From a virus, in the IMG/VR virus record IMGVR_UViG_3300044447_000008, positions 1 to 43,784 of that record: a stretch of DNA of 43,784 bases. One strand, 5' to 3'. The position numbers and the translations under genes were made by a program. Shown here piece by piece: positions 29,690-37,518 of this stretch (positions within the stretch are counted from its first letter, which is position 1; every line of letters begins with the position of its first letter). Below the pieces are notes generated by a model that was given only the letters and a program-made list of their open reading frames with translations, made no database searches and was not told the DNA's origin.

Positions 29690-29959
29690 TCACCCCCTTA
29701 GTCCAATCGCTTCCAACATGGCCGCGTCCTTGCTGTCGATCCGCTTGGGCGGCTCTGTGAGTGTCCGATCGAAGTCGGCCCGGATCTCAAACCAGTCCGG
29801 CACATCGGCCGACGATCCGAGCATCCGGGCCATCGCCGCCGCCTGTATGAGCGGTGTCATGAGCCGCTCCAGCTGGTCGAGGATGAGCACATAGGACACT
29901 GCGCAGATCTCGGCCACCGTCAGGCCGCGTCGGCCAGCTTCGCTTCCTGCGCCTGCCAA
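29690..29959 (-). CDS. Tail assembly chaperone, downstream frame (T part of GT)
   Basis: An open -1 frame of 89 codons (TTG 29959 is only a nominal start) overlapping the end of the G-type ORF by 40 bases. The coding part begins near GLTVAEICAVSYVLILDQL, then an amphipathic helix and DWFEIRADFDRTL. The geometry (-1 relative to the upstream frame) is that of the G/GT tail chaperones, where ribosomes slip to make a fusion. I find no canonical XXXYYYZ heptamer, so the slip site is unresolved. Confidence 0.75.
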   Translation of the reverse strand: MAGAGSEAGRRGLTVAEICAVSYVLILDQLERLMTPLIQAAAMARMLGSSADVPDWFEIRADFDRTLTEPPKRIDSKDAAMLEAIGLRG

Positions 29960-30402
29960 ATGATCATCTTGAGATCCGGTCGCCCCTTCGAATCGGCCAT
30001 AGCCTGCGCCACGGCTGAGGATGAGCCGGCCCTCGACCTCTGCTCGGTGCTCGGCCGCCCACCCGACGAGTCGGACGGCCGCCCAGTAGGGAACCGGGCA
30101 ACAGCCGCCACGATGTTGCCTGCCAGTTTGAAAAGGTCACGGAACTGTTGGTGCTGGGCCCTGTTCAGCTCCATGAACCGGGCCCAGTCCTCTGGGTGAA
30201 TCTGGTCTCTGAGGAACGCGAGGGTGGCGCGCATCGACGCCGTGTCGTCGCCGGCGTCGATGCGGGCCGCCTGATCGAGAAACTCGATGAACGCCAGATC
30301 GGAGTACTCCGGATTGACACGGATCCGCTCACCGTGCCATCCGAAATCCATGTCTACCGGCTCGCCGGGGGTGCCCAGCTCGCCGAGGTCGCGCGTCGCC
30401 AT
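29920..30402 (-). CDS. Tail assembly chaperone (G part)
   Basis: 160 aa from ATG 30402. Acidic N-terminal domain (GEPVDMDFGWHGERIRVNPE, FIEFLDQAARIDAGDDTASM) and a helical middle (ARFMELNRAQHQQFRDLFKL). The tail includes a Gly/Ser-rich linker before the stop at 29920. The -1 frame stays open far upstream of the overlap. It binds the tape measure to guide tube polymerisation. Confidence 0.8.
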   Translation of the reverse strand: MATRDLGELGTPGEPVDMDFGWHGERIRVNPEYSDLAFIEFLDQAARIDAGDDTASMRATLAFLRDQIHPEDWARFMELNRAQHQQFRDLFKLAGNIVAAVARFPTGRPSDSSGGRPSTEQRSRAGSSSAVAQAMADSKGRPDLKMIIWQAQEAKLADAA

Positions 30403-30408
30403 AGCGGA

Positions 30409-31005
30409 TCAGGTCCCGAGCCTGGCAACGCCTGCGGTGTAGACGCTGAACGGCTGCTGCGGGGCGCCGGTCGGCACCTCGAAATTAAACATGCACGGAA
30501 TCGTCGCGTAGGCGGGCGCCTTCTTATAGGCGTGCTTGATGGTCCCGCTGTTGATGGTCTGGTACATGACGACCCTGACGGTGTGGTCGAGCGATTCCCA
30601 CCCGAGCATGGCCCGAATCTCCGCACCTGCCGCCGGCGGCAGCAACCGGGACGAGAGGGTGGCAGCAGCACCAGACACGGTGGACACGGTGCCGCCGTTG
30701 TAGGCCCGCTTCAAATTCTGCAGCGTGTAGTTGGCCAGGTTGAATGCGAAGCTGCCGGACCGCTCCGTGGTGGAATACCGGATCGGGTCGAAAAACTCCG
30801 CCACCTTGACCGGCTCTACTTTGGACTCGTAACTGAACTCGGACCCGTCCTCGGTGGCACCCATCGGGATCCACGCCGCCGGCCACGGGTCGGCGTCATA
30901 CGTGGACGCCAACGCCGCATGGAGCGGCTCGGCGGTCAGCAGCGGCGCCCAGAACAGAAAGCCCGGATCCTGCAGAACCAGGGGTACAGCGGTAGACAAT
31001 GGCAT
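30409..31005 (-). CDS. Major tail (tube) protein
   Basis: 198 aa from ATG 31005 behind AAAGG. A beta-barrel tube-type pattern in the expected place, directly upstream of the tail chaperones: LVLQDPGFLFWAPLLTAEP, AAWIPMGATEDGSEFSYES, VEPVKVAEFFDPIRYSTTER and SFAFNLANYTLQNLKRA. It forms the stacked hexameric rings of the tail. Confidence 0.85.
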   Translation of the reverse strand: MPLSTAVPLVLQDPGFLFWAPLLTAEPLHAALASTYDADPWPAAWIPMGATEDGSEFSYESKVEPVKVAEFFDPIRYSTTERSGSFAFNLANYTLQNLKRAYNGGTVSTVSGAAATLSSRLLPPAAGAEIRAMLGWESLDHTVRVVMYQTINSGTIKHAYKKAPAYATIPCMFNFEVPTGAPQQPFSVYTAGVARLGT

Positions 31006-31335
31006 CTACTCAGACCTTTCTTCCTCATCGGCGACCGGCTCGTCGCCGGTCGTTGCCGCGGCCGGGGCCGGGACCGGGGTCGGGGCGAGGGTTTCGGCGA
31101 TCTCCGGAGCGTGGTCGGCACCGTCGACCAGGGCCACCTGCCCGTTGTGCCAGTAGCCGTGAGCGACCACGTTGGAGATCGGCACCGGGTGCCCGACGTC
31201 GTACGCCAGGGCGTTGCCGGCGTAGATCCGCGACGTGGCCACATAGGTGCCATACTCGCGTTCCTGTTCTGCGATCCGCGCGGCCAGCTCCCCCGTGGGG
31301 TCCAACTCGTTCGGGTCGACCATTGGGTGGGTCAT
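31006..31335 (-). CDS. Hypothetical structural protein between tail tube and connectors
   Basis: 109 aa. ATG 31335 is chosen because TAGGAGAT lies upstream at suitable distance; a TTG at 31341 is possible. The first half is helical (ELAARIAEQEREYGTYVATS), then PVPISNVVAHGYWHNGQVA, then an Ala/Pro-rich acidic tail. Function unknown. Ends one base before the tail tube start. Confidence 0.7.
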   Translation of the reverse strand: MTHPMVDPNELDPTGELAARIAEQEREYGTYVATSRIYAGNALAYDVGHPVPISNVVAHGYWHNGQVALVDGADHAPEIAETLAPTPVPAPAAATTGDEPVADEEERSE

Positions 31336-31345
31336 TAACAATCTC

Positions 31346-31657
31346 CTATTCGATGGCGGGCTTCAGGTACGGCTGCAGCTGCTCCTGCCGACGCCCGTAC
31401 GGGTAACCCTTGGGTGTGCGTGCCGCGGTGATGACGTCGGCGTAGACGCTGGTCTGGTCGCGGGCCCATTTGGTGCGGATGTTGGCCCGCAGGTAGCCGG
31501 CCCGCCGGCCGTGTGACCCGGCCTTGCTGACCGGTGCGTTGCCTTTCGCCGTGGTGGCAACCTCGTTGGCCCGGTCAACCATCACCTGGGCCATGTCGGA
31601 TGTCTTGGCGAGTTCCTCGATCTCCTTCTTGCGGAGGATCACTCTTCCTTTCGCCAC
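31346..31657 (-). CDS. Head-tail connector / neck protein (HK97 gp10-like)
   Basis: 103 aa from GTG 31657. Basic protein with the pattern of the HK97 gp10/tail completion group: EELAKTSDMAQVMVDRANEV, TTAKGNAPVSKAGSHGRRAG, YLRANIRTKWARD. In this family APV.S..G.LR.SI is typical. It joins the head completion ring to the tail. Confidence 0.75.
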   Translation of the reverse strand: MAKGRVILRKKEIEELAKTSDMAQVMVDRANEVATTAKGNAPVSKAGSHGRRAGYLRANIRTKWARDQTSVYADVITAARTPKGYPYGRRQEQLQPYLKPAIE

Positions 31658-31658
31658 G

Positions 31659-32120
31659 TCACATCACCCATCCCGCGTCCACGTCGACCTGGAAATATAC
31701 GGTGGCGACCTGGCCGCCCTCTTCGATCGTCCACTGGAATGAGCCGACGTCGGCCATGCCGGGCGGGGTAAGCGCACCCATCAACGTCCGGTTCCCCCGC
31801 AGCGCCGCCACCAACGCCTGGAAGATGGCGTCGGTGCGGGCGATGCGAGCCGCGGCCAGCTCGTCACCAGACGATGTGGACACCGAGCACCACACCACAT
31901 ACGACTCGGCGGCGACCTGGCCAGGGTTGCCCAACTCGGTCGGGCGGCTGCGCCCGTCCACCGACGGCAGGTCATCACCGGCCCAACCAACGGTCACATA
32001 GTCGGCCGGGATGTCGCCGCCGGGCGTCGAGCCGAGCGACACCGGCACCCCGGCCGGTGCGTTGGCCGTGAACAGGGTCACCAGGTTGGTGAGGACGGCG
32101 GGCACTGTGGACTGTGGCAT
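31659..32120 (-). CDS. Tail terminator-like protein
   Basis: 153 aa from ATG 32120. Beta-rich with PAVLTNLVTLFTANAPAGVP, VGWAGDDLPSVDGRSRPTEL, ESYVVWCSVSTSSGDELAAA and DAIFQALVAALRGNRTLMG, a pattern shared by actinophage tail terminator proteins. It caps the tube after assembly. The longer start at 32147 is rejected as it would overlap the connector end. Confidence 0.7.
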   Translation of the reverse strand: MPQSTVPAVLTNLVTLFTANAPAGVPVSLGSTPGGDIPADYVTVGWAGDDLPSVDGRSRPTELGNPGQVAAESYVVWCSVSTSSGDELAAARIARTDAIFQALVAALRGNRTLMGALTPPGMADVGSFQWTIEEGGQVATVYFQVDVDAGWVM

Positions 32121-32127
32121 GACGTCA

Positions 32128-32988
32128 TCATCCCAGCCTCGGGGCACGTTTGACCCCGAGTAGTTCCCGGACCCTGTTGGGCACGGCGTACCCGACAGCC
32201 ACCATGGACTCCGCGACCTCTTTCGCGCGGGTCTGCCCGGACGCGAGCTGGCTCGCCCGCCACACGTGCGCTATCAGTTCCCGCGCGGCCAGGCGCACAT
32301 TCTCCTGTGGCACCACGCTGCCGATCCGGTACGTCACCTTGATGTTCCGTGACCCGGCCGGGAACGGATAGTCGTAGCCGTTGTTGCGGCGCAGGATGCG
32401 CCGCGCGGGCACGTCCAAAAGGTAGTTGCCGTCGCCGGTGCCGATGCTCGAGTCCGGCTCGAGGGTGAGCACACGCTGATCACCGGGCGCCCACTGCTCC
32501 CGCAGCTCGAGCACCGCGATGACCGGGCCTTTGTTGAGGTGGATAGCCGTGCAGCCACCGTCGTGATACTCGACGATTGTCCGCGGTACGACGGCCACAC
32601 CTAGCCTGAACTCAATGACGAATTGCGCGGCGTCGATGAAATCCCGGATGTCCTCATCGTCGGTGGTGACGGCGAGGTCCTTGTTCAGGTGCCGCTTCGC
32701 CTCCACGAGAGACACGATCCGCGGCCCGGGCGTCCGGACGAAAAACTGTCCCGTGTAGACACCGACCACGGTGCCGCTCGCCGTGTACCGCCACAGCCAC
32801 GGCCCAGGCGTATCAACCACCACATCGGCGTAGTACTGCCCGATACCCGCGTTCACAACCGCAGGTGCAGGAAACACCGTGTCATCGGGCCTGGTCACCG
32901 TGCTAGCCATCGTCGCGGCCGCGAGCTGCCCCGCGTTGTCCCTCACCGTGACCGGTAGCCGCACCATCTGACCCACGTCATACGCCAT
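32128..32988 (-). CDS. Head-tail connector (gp6-like) with extra N-terminal domain
   Basis: 286 aa from ATG 32988. The C-terminal two-thirds is a gp6/DNA-packaging adaptor pattern (SLVEAKRHLNKDLAVTTDDE, DEDIRDFIDAAQFVIEFRLG, YPFPAGSRNIKVTYRIGSVV, RLAARELIAHVWRASQLASG). The N-terminal about 90 residues form an added beta-sandwich (PVTVRDNAGQLAAATMASTV; YYADVVVDTPGPWLWRYTAS). It sits on the portal. Its ATG shares a base with the stop of the next gene upstream (32988). Confidence 0.8.
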   Translation of the reverse strand: MAYDVGQMVRLPVTVRDNAGQLAAATMASTVTRPDDTVFPAPAVVNAGIGQYYADVVVDTPGPWLWRYTASGTVVGVYTGQFFVRTPGPRIVSLVEAKRHLNKDLAVTTDDEDIRDFIDAAQFVIEFRLGVAVVPRTIVEYHDGGCTAIHLNKGPVIAVLELREQWAPGDQRVLTLEPDSSIGTGDGNYLLDVPARRILRRNNGYDYPFPAGSRNIKVTYRIGSVVPQENVRLAARELIAHVWRASQLASGQTRAKEVAESMVAVGYAVPNRVRELLGVKRAPRLG

Positions 32989-34541
32989 TAGCCGATCATC
33001 TCCCCTGCTGCCCGGTCACCAGAACTTGTCAACACCGCGGCCGCGACAGCGACACCGGCGAGCACTGACTCGCCGACGTCGACGCCCGACATCCACGCCG
33101 GACCCGCGACGATCCCAGTGTCCCGGGTCGCCCCCGCCACCACACCCACCACCGCCCGGCCAGACTGGCCCACCGCGACCCGCCGGGCGCCGCCCCGGGC
33201 GTGTACACCAACCGCGCCCCGAACCGTCCCAGCGGCGATCCTGGCCGCCCCGACCCGGGCCACCGCACCGACCATGCCCCGACACGTCGCGACCCGCGAC
33301 GTCGTCGACGCGGCCCGCGACACCGCCGCCACCGACGCGACACCCGACGCGGCCGCCGACTTCGTCGTGGTGACCCGCGCGCCGACCGCCACCGCCGCGC
33401 GTCCTGTGCTGCCAGGCTGCGTAACCGCCGCCCTGGCCGTAACCCCGCCCGAGGCCTTCGCGGTGACCGCGGCCGTCTTCGTAGCGCCGGCGCGCGCCGC
33501 GAGTCCGGCACCGGCCCGCCCAGTGGCGGCCGCGCCCTTGGTGGTGGTGGTGACCCGGGCGCCGATCCCGACCCCGGCCCGCGCCGCCGACCCGGACGGC
33601 TGCGTGGCCGCAACCCGCGCCACCACACCGGCCGCCGACCTCCCGGACGCGGTCGCCGTCTTCGTCCCGCCCGCATACGCCGCCACCGCGACCGACGCCC
33701 GCGCCGTCGCGGTCGCCGTCCGCGAGGCACCCGCTCGTGCGGACACGCCCACCGATGCGGAACCCGACCGGGGCGACACGTGCACGGCCGCCGCCCGCGC
33801 CGTGGGCCCGGCCGGCGCGGTGCCGGTGGAGCTCGTAGTCTTCGTGGCGGTCGCACCGGACCGGACGCCCACATTGGCCGCAGCGGTCGACCCTGGCGCC
33901 GCCGCAGTCCCCAGCAGCTCCACGGCGACGATCGCGTAGTTTTGGCCGGCCGGCGCAGACAGGCCGAGCGTCTTCGCGCCGACCCCGCCCGCGTCTGAGT
34001 AGTAGGCGCCATAGACGGTGTAGTGGGCCGGGTCCGAAAAGTAGGTCACCTCGCCGGCGCCGGCGGAAGGTGTGATGCCGTTGACTGTCCGCCACGTACG
34101 GCTCGCACCGCTGACGGCATTCCAGTCGCCGTTCACGGCGATGATCGCGCTGTTGGGCCCCGTCGTTGTCAGCGCCAGACTAGGCGCACCGCCGGCCACG
34201 TTGGTCTTGGCGCTCGCACCGATCGCGCTGACGCCGGAGAATCGCAGGGCGTTGAAACCCCACCACACGCCGCCACCCGACGTCACCGACAACGTGAACG
34301 TCTGCGCCGTCGCCGCGGCCGCCGTCCAGACAAAGGTGGCGGTGAAGTTGGTGACCTGGACGGAATCTTTCAGCGTGTACGTCAGGCCGCCACCGGTCGG
34401 GGTGGAGATAACGGTGTTGACCTCGGCGACCCCAATAATGACCAGAGTGTCCCCAGCGGCGACGGTGACGGACACCGTTTTCGGCGTCGTGGAGGCGTTC
34501 CACACCGCCTCGTACTCGGCCACAAACACCGGCGCCGCCAT
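32988..34541 (-). CDS. Repeat-rich structural protein
   Basis: 517 aa from ATG 34541. The first 210 residues are a beta-sandwich (VAAGDTLVIIGVAEVNTVIS, GGGVWWGFNALRFSGVSAIG, GQNYAIVAVELLG). From about 215 to 480 it is built of about a dozen imperfect 20-residue repeats rich in Ala, Gly, Val, Thr, Arg (unit like GRAGVGVGARAGATKTATA), with almost no acidic residues. The end is a short hydrophobic helix region. It lies between connectors and head genes, so probably a head or neck fibre. No known family recognised. Confidence 0.7.
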   Translation of the reverse strand: MAAPVFVAEYEAVWNASTTPKTVSVTVAAGDTLVIIGVAEVNTVISTPTGGGLTYTLKDSVQVTNFTATFVWTAAAATAQTFTLSVTSGGGVWWGFNALRFSGVSAIGASAKTNVAGGAPSLALTTTGPNSAIIAVNGDWNAVSGASRTWRTVNGITPSAGAGEVTYFSDPAHYTVYGAYYSDAGGVGAKTLGLSAPAGQNYAIVAVELLGTAAAPGSTAAANVGVRSGATATKTTSSTGTAPAGPTARAAAVHVSPRSGSASVGVSARAGASRTATATARASVAVAAYAGGTKTATASGRSAAGVVARVAATQPSGSAARAGVGIGARVTTTTKGAAATGRAGAGLAARAGATKTAAVTAKASGGVTARAAVTQPGSTGRAAVAVGARVTTTKSAAASGVASVAAVSRAASTTSRVATCRGMVGAVARVGAARIAAGTVRGAVGVHARGGARRVAVGQSGRAVVGVVAGATRDTGIVAGPAWMSGVDVGESVLAGVAVAAAVLTSSGDRAAGEMIG

Positions 34542-34573
34542 AGCCCACCGTCCCTAGTGACCGATGTGGACAG

Positions 34574-35218
34574 TCACGACACCACAACGGCGTCAAGCAC
34601 CAGAGCGCCGATCGCGATGGACAAGGTTCCATCCACTGCGAAAGTCTCGGGGACGAGGTCGAAAAACACGCCCTCACCGATGCCGGTGATGTCGACCGCC
34701 GCGCCGCCCGAAGTCAGGCTCAGCTGGAAAGTGTCGGTCGTCGCGCCGACCACGAAATAGATGGTGCCCTCTGTCATTCCGGCGGGGAGCGCCTCGGCGA
34801 AAACGTTGTACACCATCACCCTGTTGGTATTGGCCAAACCGTGCGCGGCACTTGTGATGGTGTTCGCGGTGACGTCGGTGGCGTCACAAGTAAAAAAGCC
34901 ACGCCGCGTGTTGTTGAGATGCGCGTAGCCGAGGTATTGCGTCCCGGCGTTGCCGGTGAGCGCATTCCAAAAGGATACGAACCCGTAGCTGCCCGCCGGC
35001 GCGTTGAATGCCAGTGCCCCGGAGTTGGACCGCGCACCCGCAGCGGGCGCCGCCCACGCCACGGCCAGGCGCGCGTACGCCGGTGCGCCACCAGTCGCCT
35101 CGCCGACGGCGGTGAGGGTTGTTGTCGGGTCGACCAATGTCTGTAGTCCGACGTGGCTGATGAGGTTGCCCAGCCCGCCGGAAAGCGTGGCGTTGAGTCC
35201 TGTCGGATTGAACGGCAT
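34574..35218 (-). CDS. Beta-rich structural protein
   Basis: 214 aa from ATG 35218 behind AAAGGAA. N-terminal LSGGLGNLISHVGLQTLVDP, then an antiparallel beta core (YARLAVAWAAPAAGARSNSG, GSYGFVSFWNALTGNAGTQY). The C-terminal half has SAAHGLANTNRVMVYNVFAE and TDTFQLSLTSGGAAVDITGI, which resembles the small Ig/OB-like ends of phage fibres. The latter pattern is common in tail and head fibre proteins. A hairpin lies upstream. Confidence 0.7.
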   Translation of the reverse strand: MPFNPTGLNATLSGGLGNLISHVGLQTLVDPTTTLTAVGEATGGAPAYARLAVAWAAPAAGARSNSGALAFNAPAGSYGFVSFWNALTGNAGTQYLGYAHLNNTRRGFFTCDATDVTANTITSAAHGLANTNRVMVYNVFAEALPAGMTEGTIYFVVGATTDTFQLSLTSGGAAVDITGIGEGVFFDLVPETFAVDGTLSIAIGALVLDAVVVS

Positions 35219-35251
35219 GACGTTCCTTTCACTGGTCGCATGTGGAGCGTG

Positions 35252-35286
35252 GCGCGCCGACCCTGGTTAGGCCAGGGTCGGCGCGC
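35252..35286 (-). terminator. Perfect 15-bp stem-loop between head genes
   Basis: GCGCGCCGACCCTGG (35252-35266) and its exact complement (35272-35286) flank a 5-base loop, six bases after the stop of the gene ending at 35292. No U tract. A strong GC-only hairpin of this kind acts as an actinobacterial terminator or as a stabiliser for the upstream capsid mRNA. It would set capsid-block transcripts above later tail genes. Confidence 0.75.
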
Positions 35287-35291
35287 GGTTA

Positions 35292-35828
35292 CTAGCTCTG
35301 GCCCTCGCCCTTGCCCGAGTCCGTGCCGCCGGGCGTCTCAGTCGCGTTCTCGGCGGTGCCCGCGGTGGCCCGCGTCTGCGACCTCGGAGGTTTGGCGCCC
35401 TTGTTCGCCGCCGGCGTCCGCGCCTTGTTCGCCGCGTCTTCCTTCACGATCACCACCCCAGATCCCGGGTAGGATTCGGGCGCCTCACCCATCGCCTTGT
35501 ACTCGTCGATGTCGTCCGGGTCGACAACGTCACCAACTGCGTAGCGCACGGAGCGGGCCAAAGGGTCCCGCTCGTGCACCAGGTTCCCGTTCCCGTCCAT
35601 GAAGACCCGCCACTCGGCGAGCAACGGTTCCCCGCCCTCGGTGCCATGCTCCGCGTCCGGGTCGACGTCCAACGACATCAGAAAGTCGTCGTACGCCTCC
35701 ACGTCCCCGTCTTTGATCGGCTCACCCACCGGATACGCGATGACCCGCGCATCCTCATGGGTGTCCGGTACCAACTGGCTGCGGTCCTCATTCCAGGCGG
35801 CCCGCACCGTCGCCAAACGCTGTGCCAT
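35292..35828 (-). CDS. Hypothetical head protein with disordered tail
   Basis: 178 aa from ATG 35828 behind GGAGGGC. Alpha/beta first 130 residues (RLATVRAAWNEDRSQLVPDT, EAYDDFLMSLDVDPDAEHGT, WRVFMDGNGNLVHERDPL). The last 45 are low-complexity Ala/Thr/Gly/Lys. In actinophages this position often holds a head-associated protein of unknown job. Confidence 0.7.
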   Translation of the reverse strand: MAQRLATVRAAWNEDRSQLVPDTHEDARVIAYPVGEPIKDGDVEAYDDFLMSLDVDPDAEHGTEGGEPLLAEWRVFMDGNGNLVHERDPLARSVRYAVGDVVDPDDIDEYKAMGEAPESYPGSGVVIVKEDAANKARTPAANKGAKPPRSQTRATAGTAENATETPGGTDSGKGEGQS

Positions 35829-35837
35829 TACGCCCTC

Positions 35838-36221
35838 CTAGACGTAGAAGAGAACCACTCTGAACACGCCCGCCGTATAGGCGGCGGTCGCGATCACGGC
35901 CGAAATGTTCCGGGCCGCGGTGGTCTTGATTGCCGTGGCGCCGGTGAACGCGGGGATGACGCTCTTACGCCCCACCGTGTACCCGGCCTGTCCGACGGCG
36001 GCGACGATGTCGCCCGCCGACTCGACGGTGATGGCGATAGTGCCCGTGGCCGACAGCGCGGCCGAGGTCACGTCGACATAGCCGCCCATGATGACCGCAC
36101 CACTAGGGACGCCTGCCTCGCCGTCCAGCGCGATGGTGCCCACAGCGCCACCCTGGCGGGCGAAGCTGTAGACGCCGTATGCCACCTTGAGGACGCTGGT
36201 GCCCTCACCTCTGCCCGGCAT
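35838..36221 (-). CDS. Head decoration-like protein
   Basis: 127 aa from ATG 36221, starting 3 bases after the capsid stop. Small all-beta protein (VLKVAYGVYSFARQGGAVGT, IALDGEAGVPSGAVIMGGYV, GTIAITVESAGDIVAAVGQA) with many Gly/Val/Ala. The gene order capsid then small beta protein suits a decoration or head-fibre trimer that stabilises the shell. Family not certain. Confidence 0.7.
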   Translation of the reverse strand: MPGRGEGTSVLKVAYGVYSFARQGGAVGTIALDGEAGVPSGAVIMGGYVDVTSAALSATGTIAITVESAGDIVAAVGQAGYTVGRKSVIPAFTGATAIKTTAARNISAVIATAAYTAGVFRVVLFYV

Positions 36222-36224
36222 GGC

Positions 36225-37505
36225 TTACAGCCCCGTAACGGTGCCGAACGCGGCCGGGCGGAAGACCACCATGACCGCACGCACATCGGCCCTGACCGCC
36301 TGCAAGCCGTTGATGAAGAAGCTCGCATGCGCGTTCGTGATCTGCACGTCGATGCCCCGCTTGTAGAACAGCATGCAGTGGGTGGCGAAGTCGCCGACCA
36401 GCGCGGTACCCGCGGTGAGAACGTCGGTGATCGCCACCGGCAGACCCCACACCCGCTCCGGCCCCGCCTCAGTCGGCGAGCCCCAAATGTAGATGCCGTC
36501 CGCCGTACGCATGAGGCGAATGTTCTGCCAGTCGGTCGGGTGCATCGCGATCGCACCGGGGTTCGCTCGGCCGGTCACCCTGATCTGCGTCATGGCCTTG
36601 TAGATGGCGTCCGGGCCGGTGTCCGCACCCTTGGGCTGGGTGAGGATGCCCGCCGTCTGCGCGATACCACGCAAGTTCGGAGGGGTCCCGTTCCCGTTGA
36701 TGACCTGGCCGTCGAGGCGCAGTTTGAGGAACAGCGACAGCCGGCCGTCCACATAGGCCCGGATGCCGTTGACGTCCTCGAGCTGCTCATCGGTGATCGG
36801 CAGCCACGTGGCCACCTTCTGCACCGCCTGCGAGCGCTGCGTGAGGGCCAGCGCCGACTCTGCGTAGAGCCCAGCCTCGGCTGTTTCGACGGCCGCGTTG
36901 GTGAACGTGGTCTCTTCCATCCACGTGTACGCAACCTGGTCAATGGTGCCCTGCGGCAGGATGTCCAACACCTGCACCGGGCGGTACGCGAACTCGACGA
37001 GCTTGCCGGAGCGTGTCGTCTCCGGTGCCCAGCCCGCCGTGGTCGACATGGTGGTCTTGAGTTCGGCCCCCATGTCGATGTCCAAATGCGACTCAGGGCC
37101 GGCAGCCCCGCGCAGCCGTGACTTGAATGCTGCCGACTTCACGAACATCTCGCCCATGGACAGCGCCGCGCCGTCGCCCCCACGCTTCGGCCCGCTCTTC
37201 GCGCCGTCGCCGTCCTCGTCGGCCGGCGGCAACCCTTCCTGCGCGCGGCGCCGATCGTTGGCCGCCTTCGCCGCAGCCTCGAGCGGCAACAGTCGCTCGC
37301 GTTCCTTGCCCAGCTCGGTGCACTCGTTGTTTACAGCAACCACCCAATCGGCGATCGCCTTCGTGTCACCCGACGGGACACCGGACGGCACGGACTTGAC
37401 CTTCTTGAAGTCGAGGTCTTCTCCGGCTTCCTCAAAGATCTTGCCCAGCTCGTCTTGCTTCGCCTTCAGCTTCCCCTCAACCTCGAGGAGGGCAGGAAAT
37501 GGCAT
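36225..37505 (-). CDS. Major capsid protein (HK97 fold)
   Basis: 426 aa from ATG 37505, with AAGGGAG upstream. The N-terminal about 120 residues form a helical, charged scaffolding (delta) domain (LLEVEGKLKAKQDELGKIFE, ECTELGKERERLLPLEAAAK) expected to be cleaved by the protease. The HK97 core follows: TTMSTTAGWAPETTRSGKLV, ILPQGTIDQVAYTWMEETTF, AVQKVATWLPITDEQLEDVN, GAIAMHPTDWQNIRLMRTAD, GIDVQITNAHASFFINGLQA and VRADVRAVMVVFRPAAF. Main shell protein. Confidence 0.93.
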   Translation of the reverse strand: MPFPALLEVEGKLKAKQDELGKIFEEAGEDLDFKKVKSVPSGVPSGDTKAIADWVVAVNNECTELGKERERLLPLEAAAKAANDRRRAQEGLPPADEDGDGAKSGPKRGGDGAALSMGEMFVKSAAFKSRLRGAAGPESHLDIDMGAELKTTMSTTAGWAPETTRSGKLVEFAYRPVQVLDILPQGTIDQVAYTWMEETTFTNAAVETAEAGLYAESALALTQRSQAVQKVATWLPITDEQLEDVNGIRAYVDGRLSLFLKLRLDGQVINGNGTPPNLRGIAQTAGILTQPKGADTGPDAIYKAMTQIRVTGRANPGAIAMHPTDWQNIRLMRTADGIYIWGSPTEAGPERVWGLPVAITDVLTAGTALVGDFATHCMLFYKRGIDVQITNAHASFFINGLQAVRADVRAVMVVFRPAAFGTVTGL

Positions 37506-37518
37506 GGGTAAGCTCCCT

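Noticed and set aside
33118-33939. Long plus-strand ORFs (265-273 codons) opposite the repeat-rich structural gene
   Set aside because: They arise from the GC-rich repeat codons of the minus-strand gene: composition is Thr/Pro/Arg-rich low complexity with no ribosome site.
35574-37121. 515-codon plus-strand ORF opposite the capsid
   Set aside because: Antisense shadow of the capsid gene, a product expected in GC-rich DNA.
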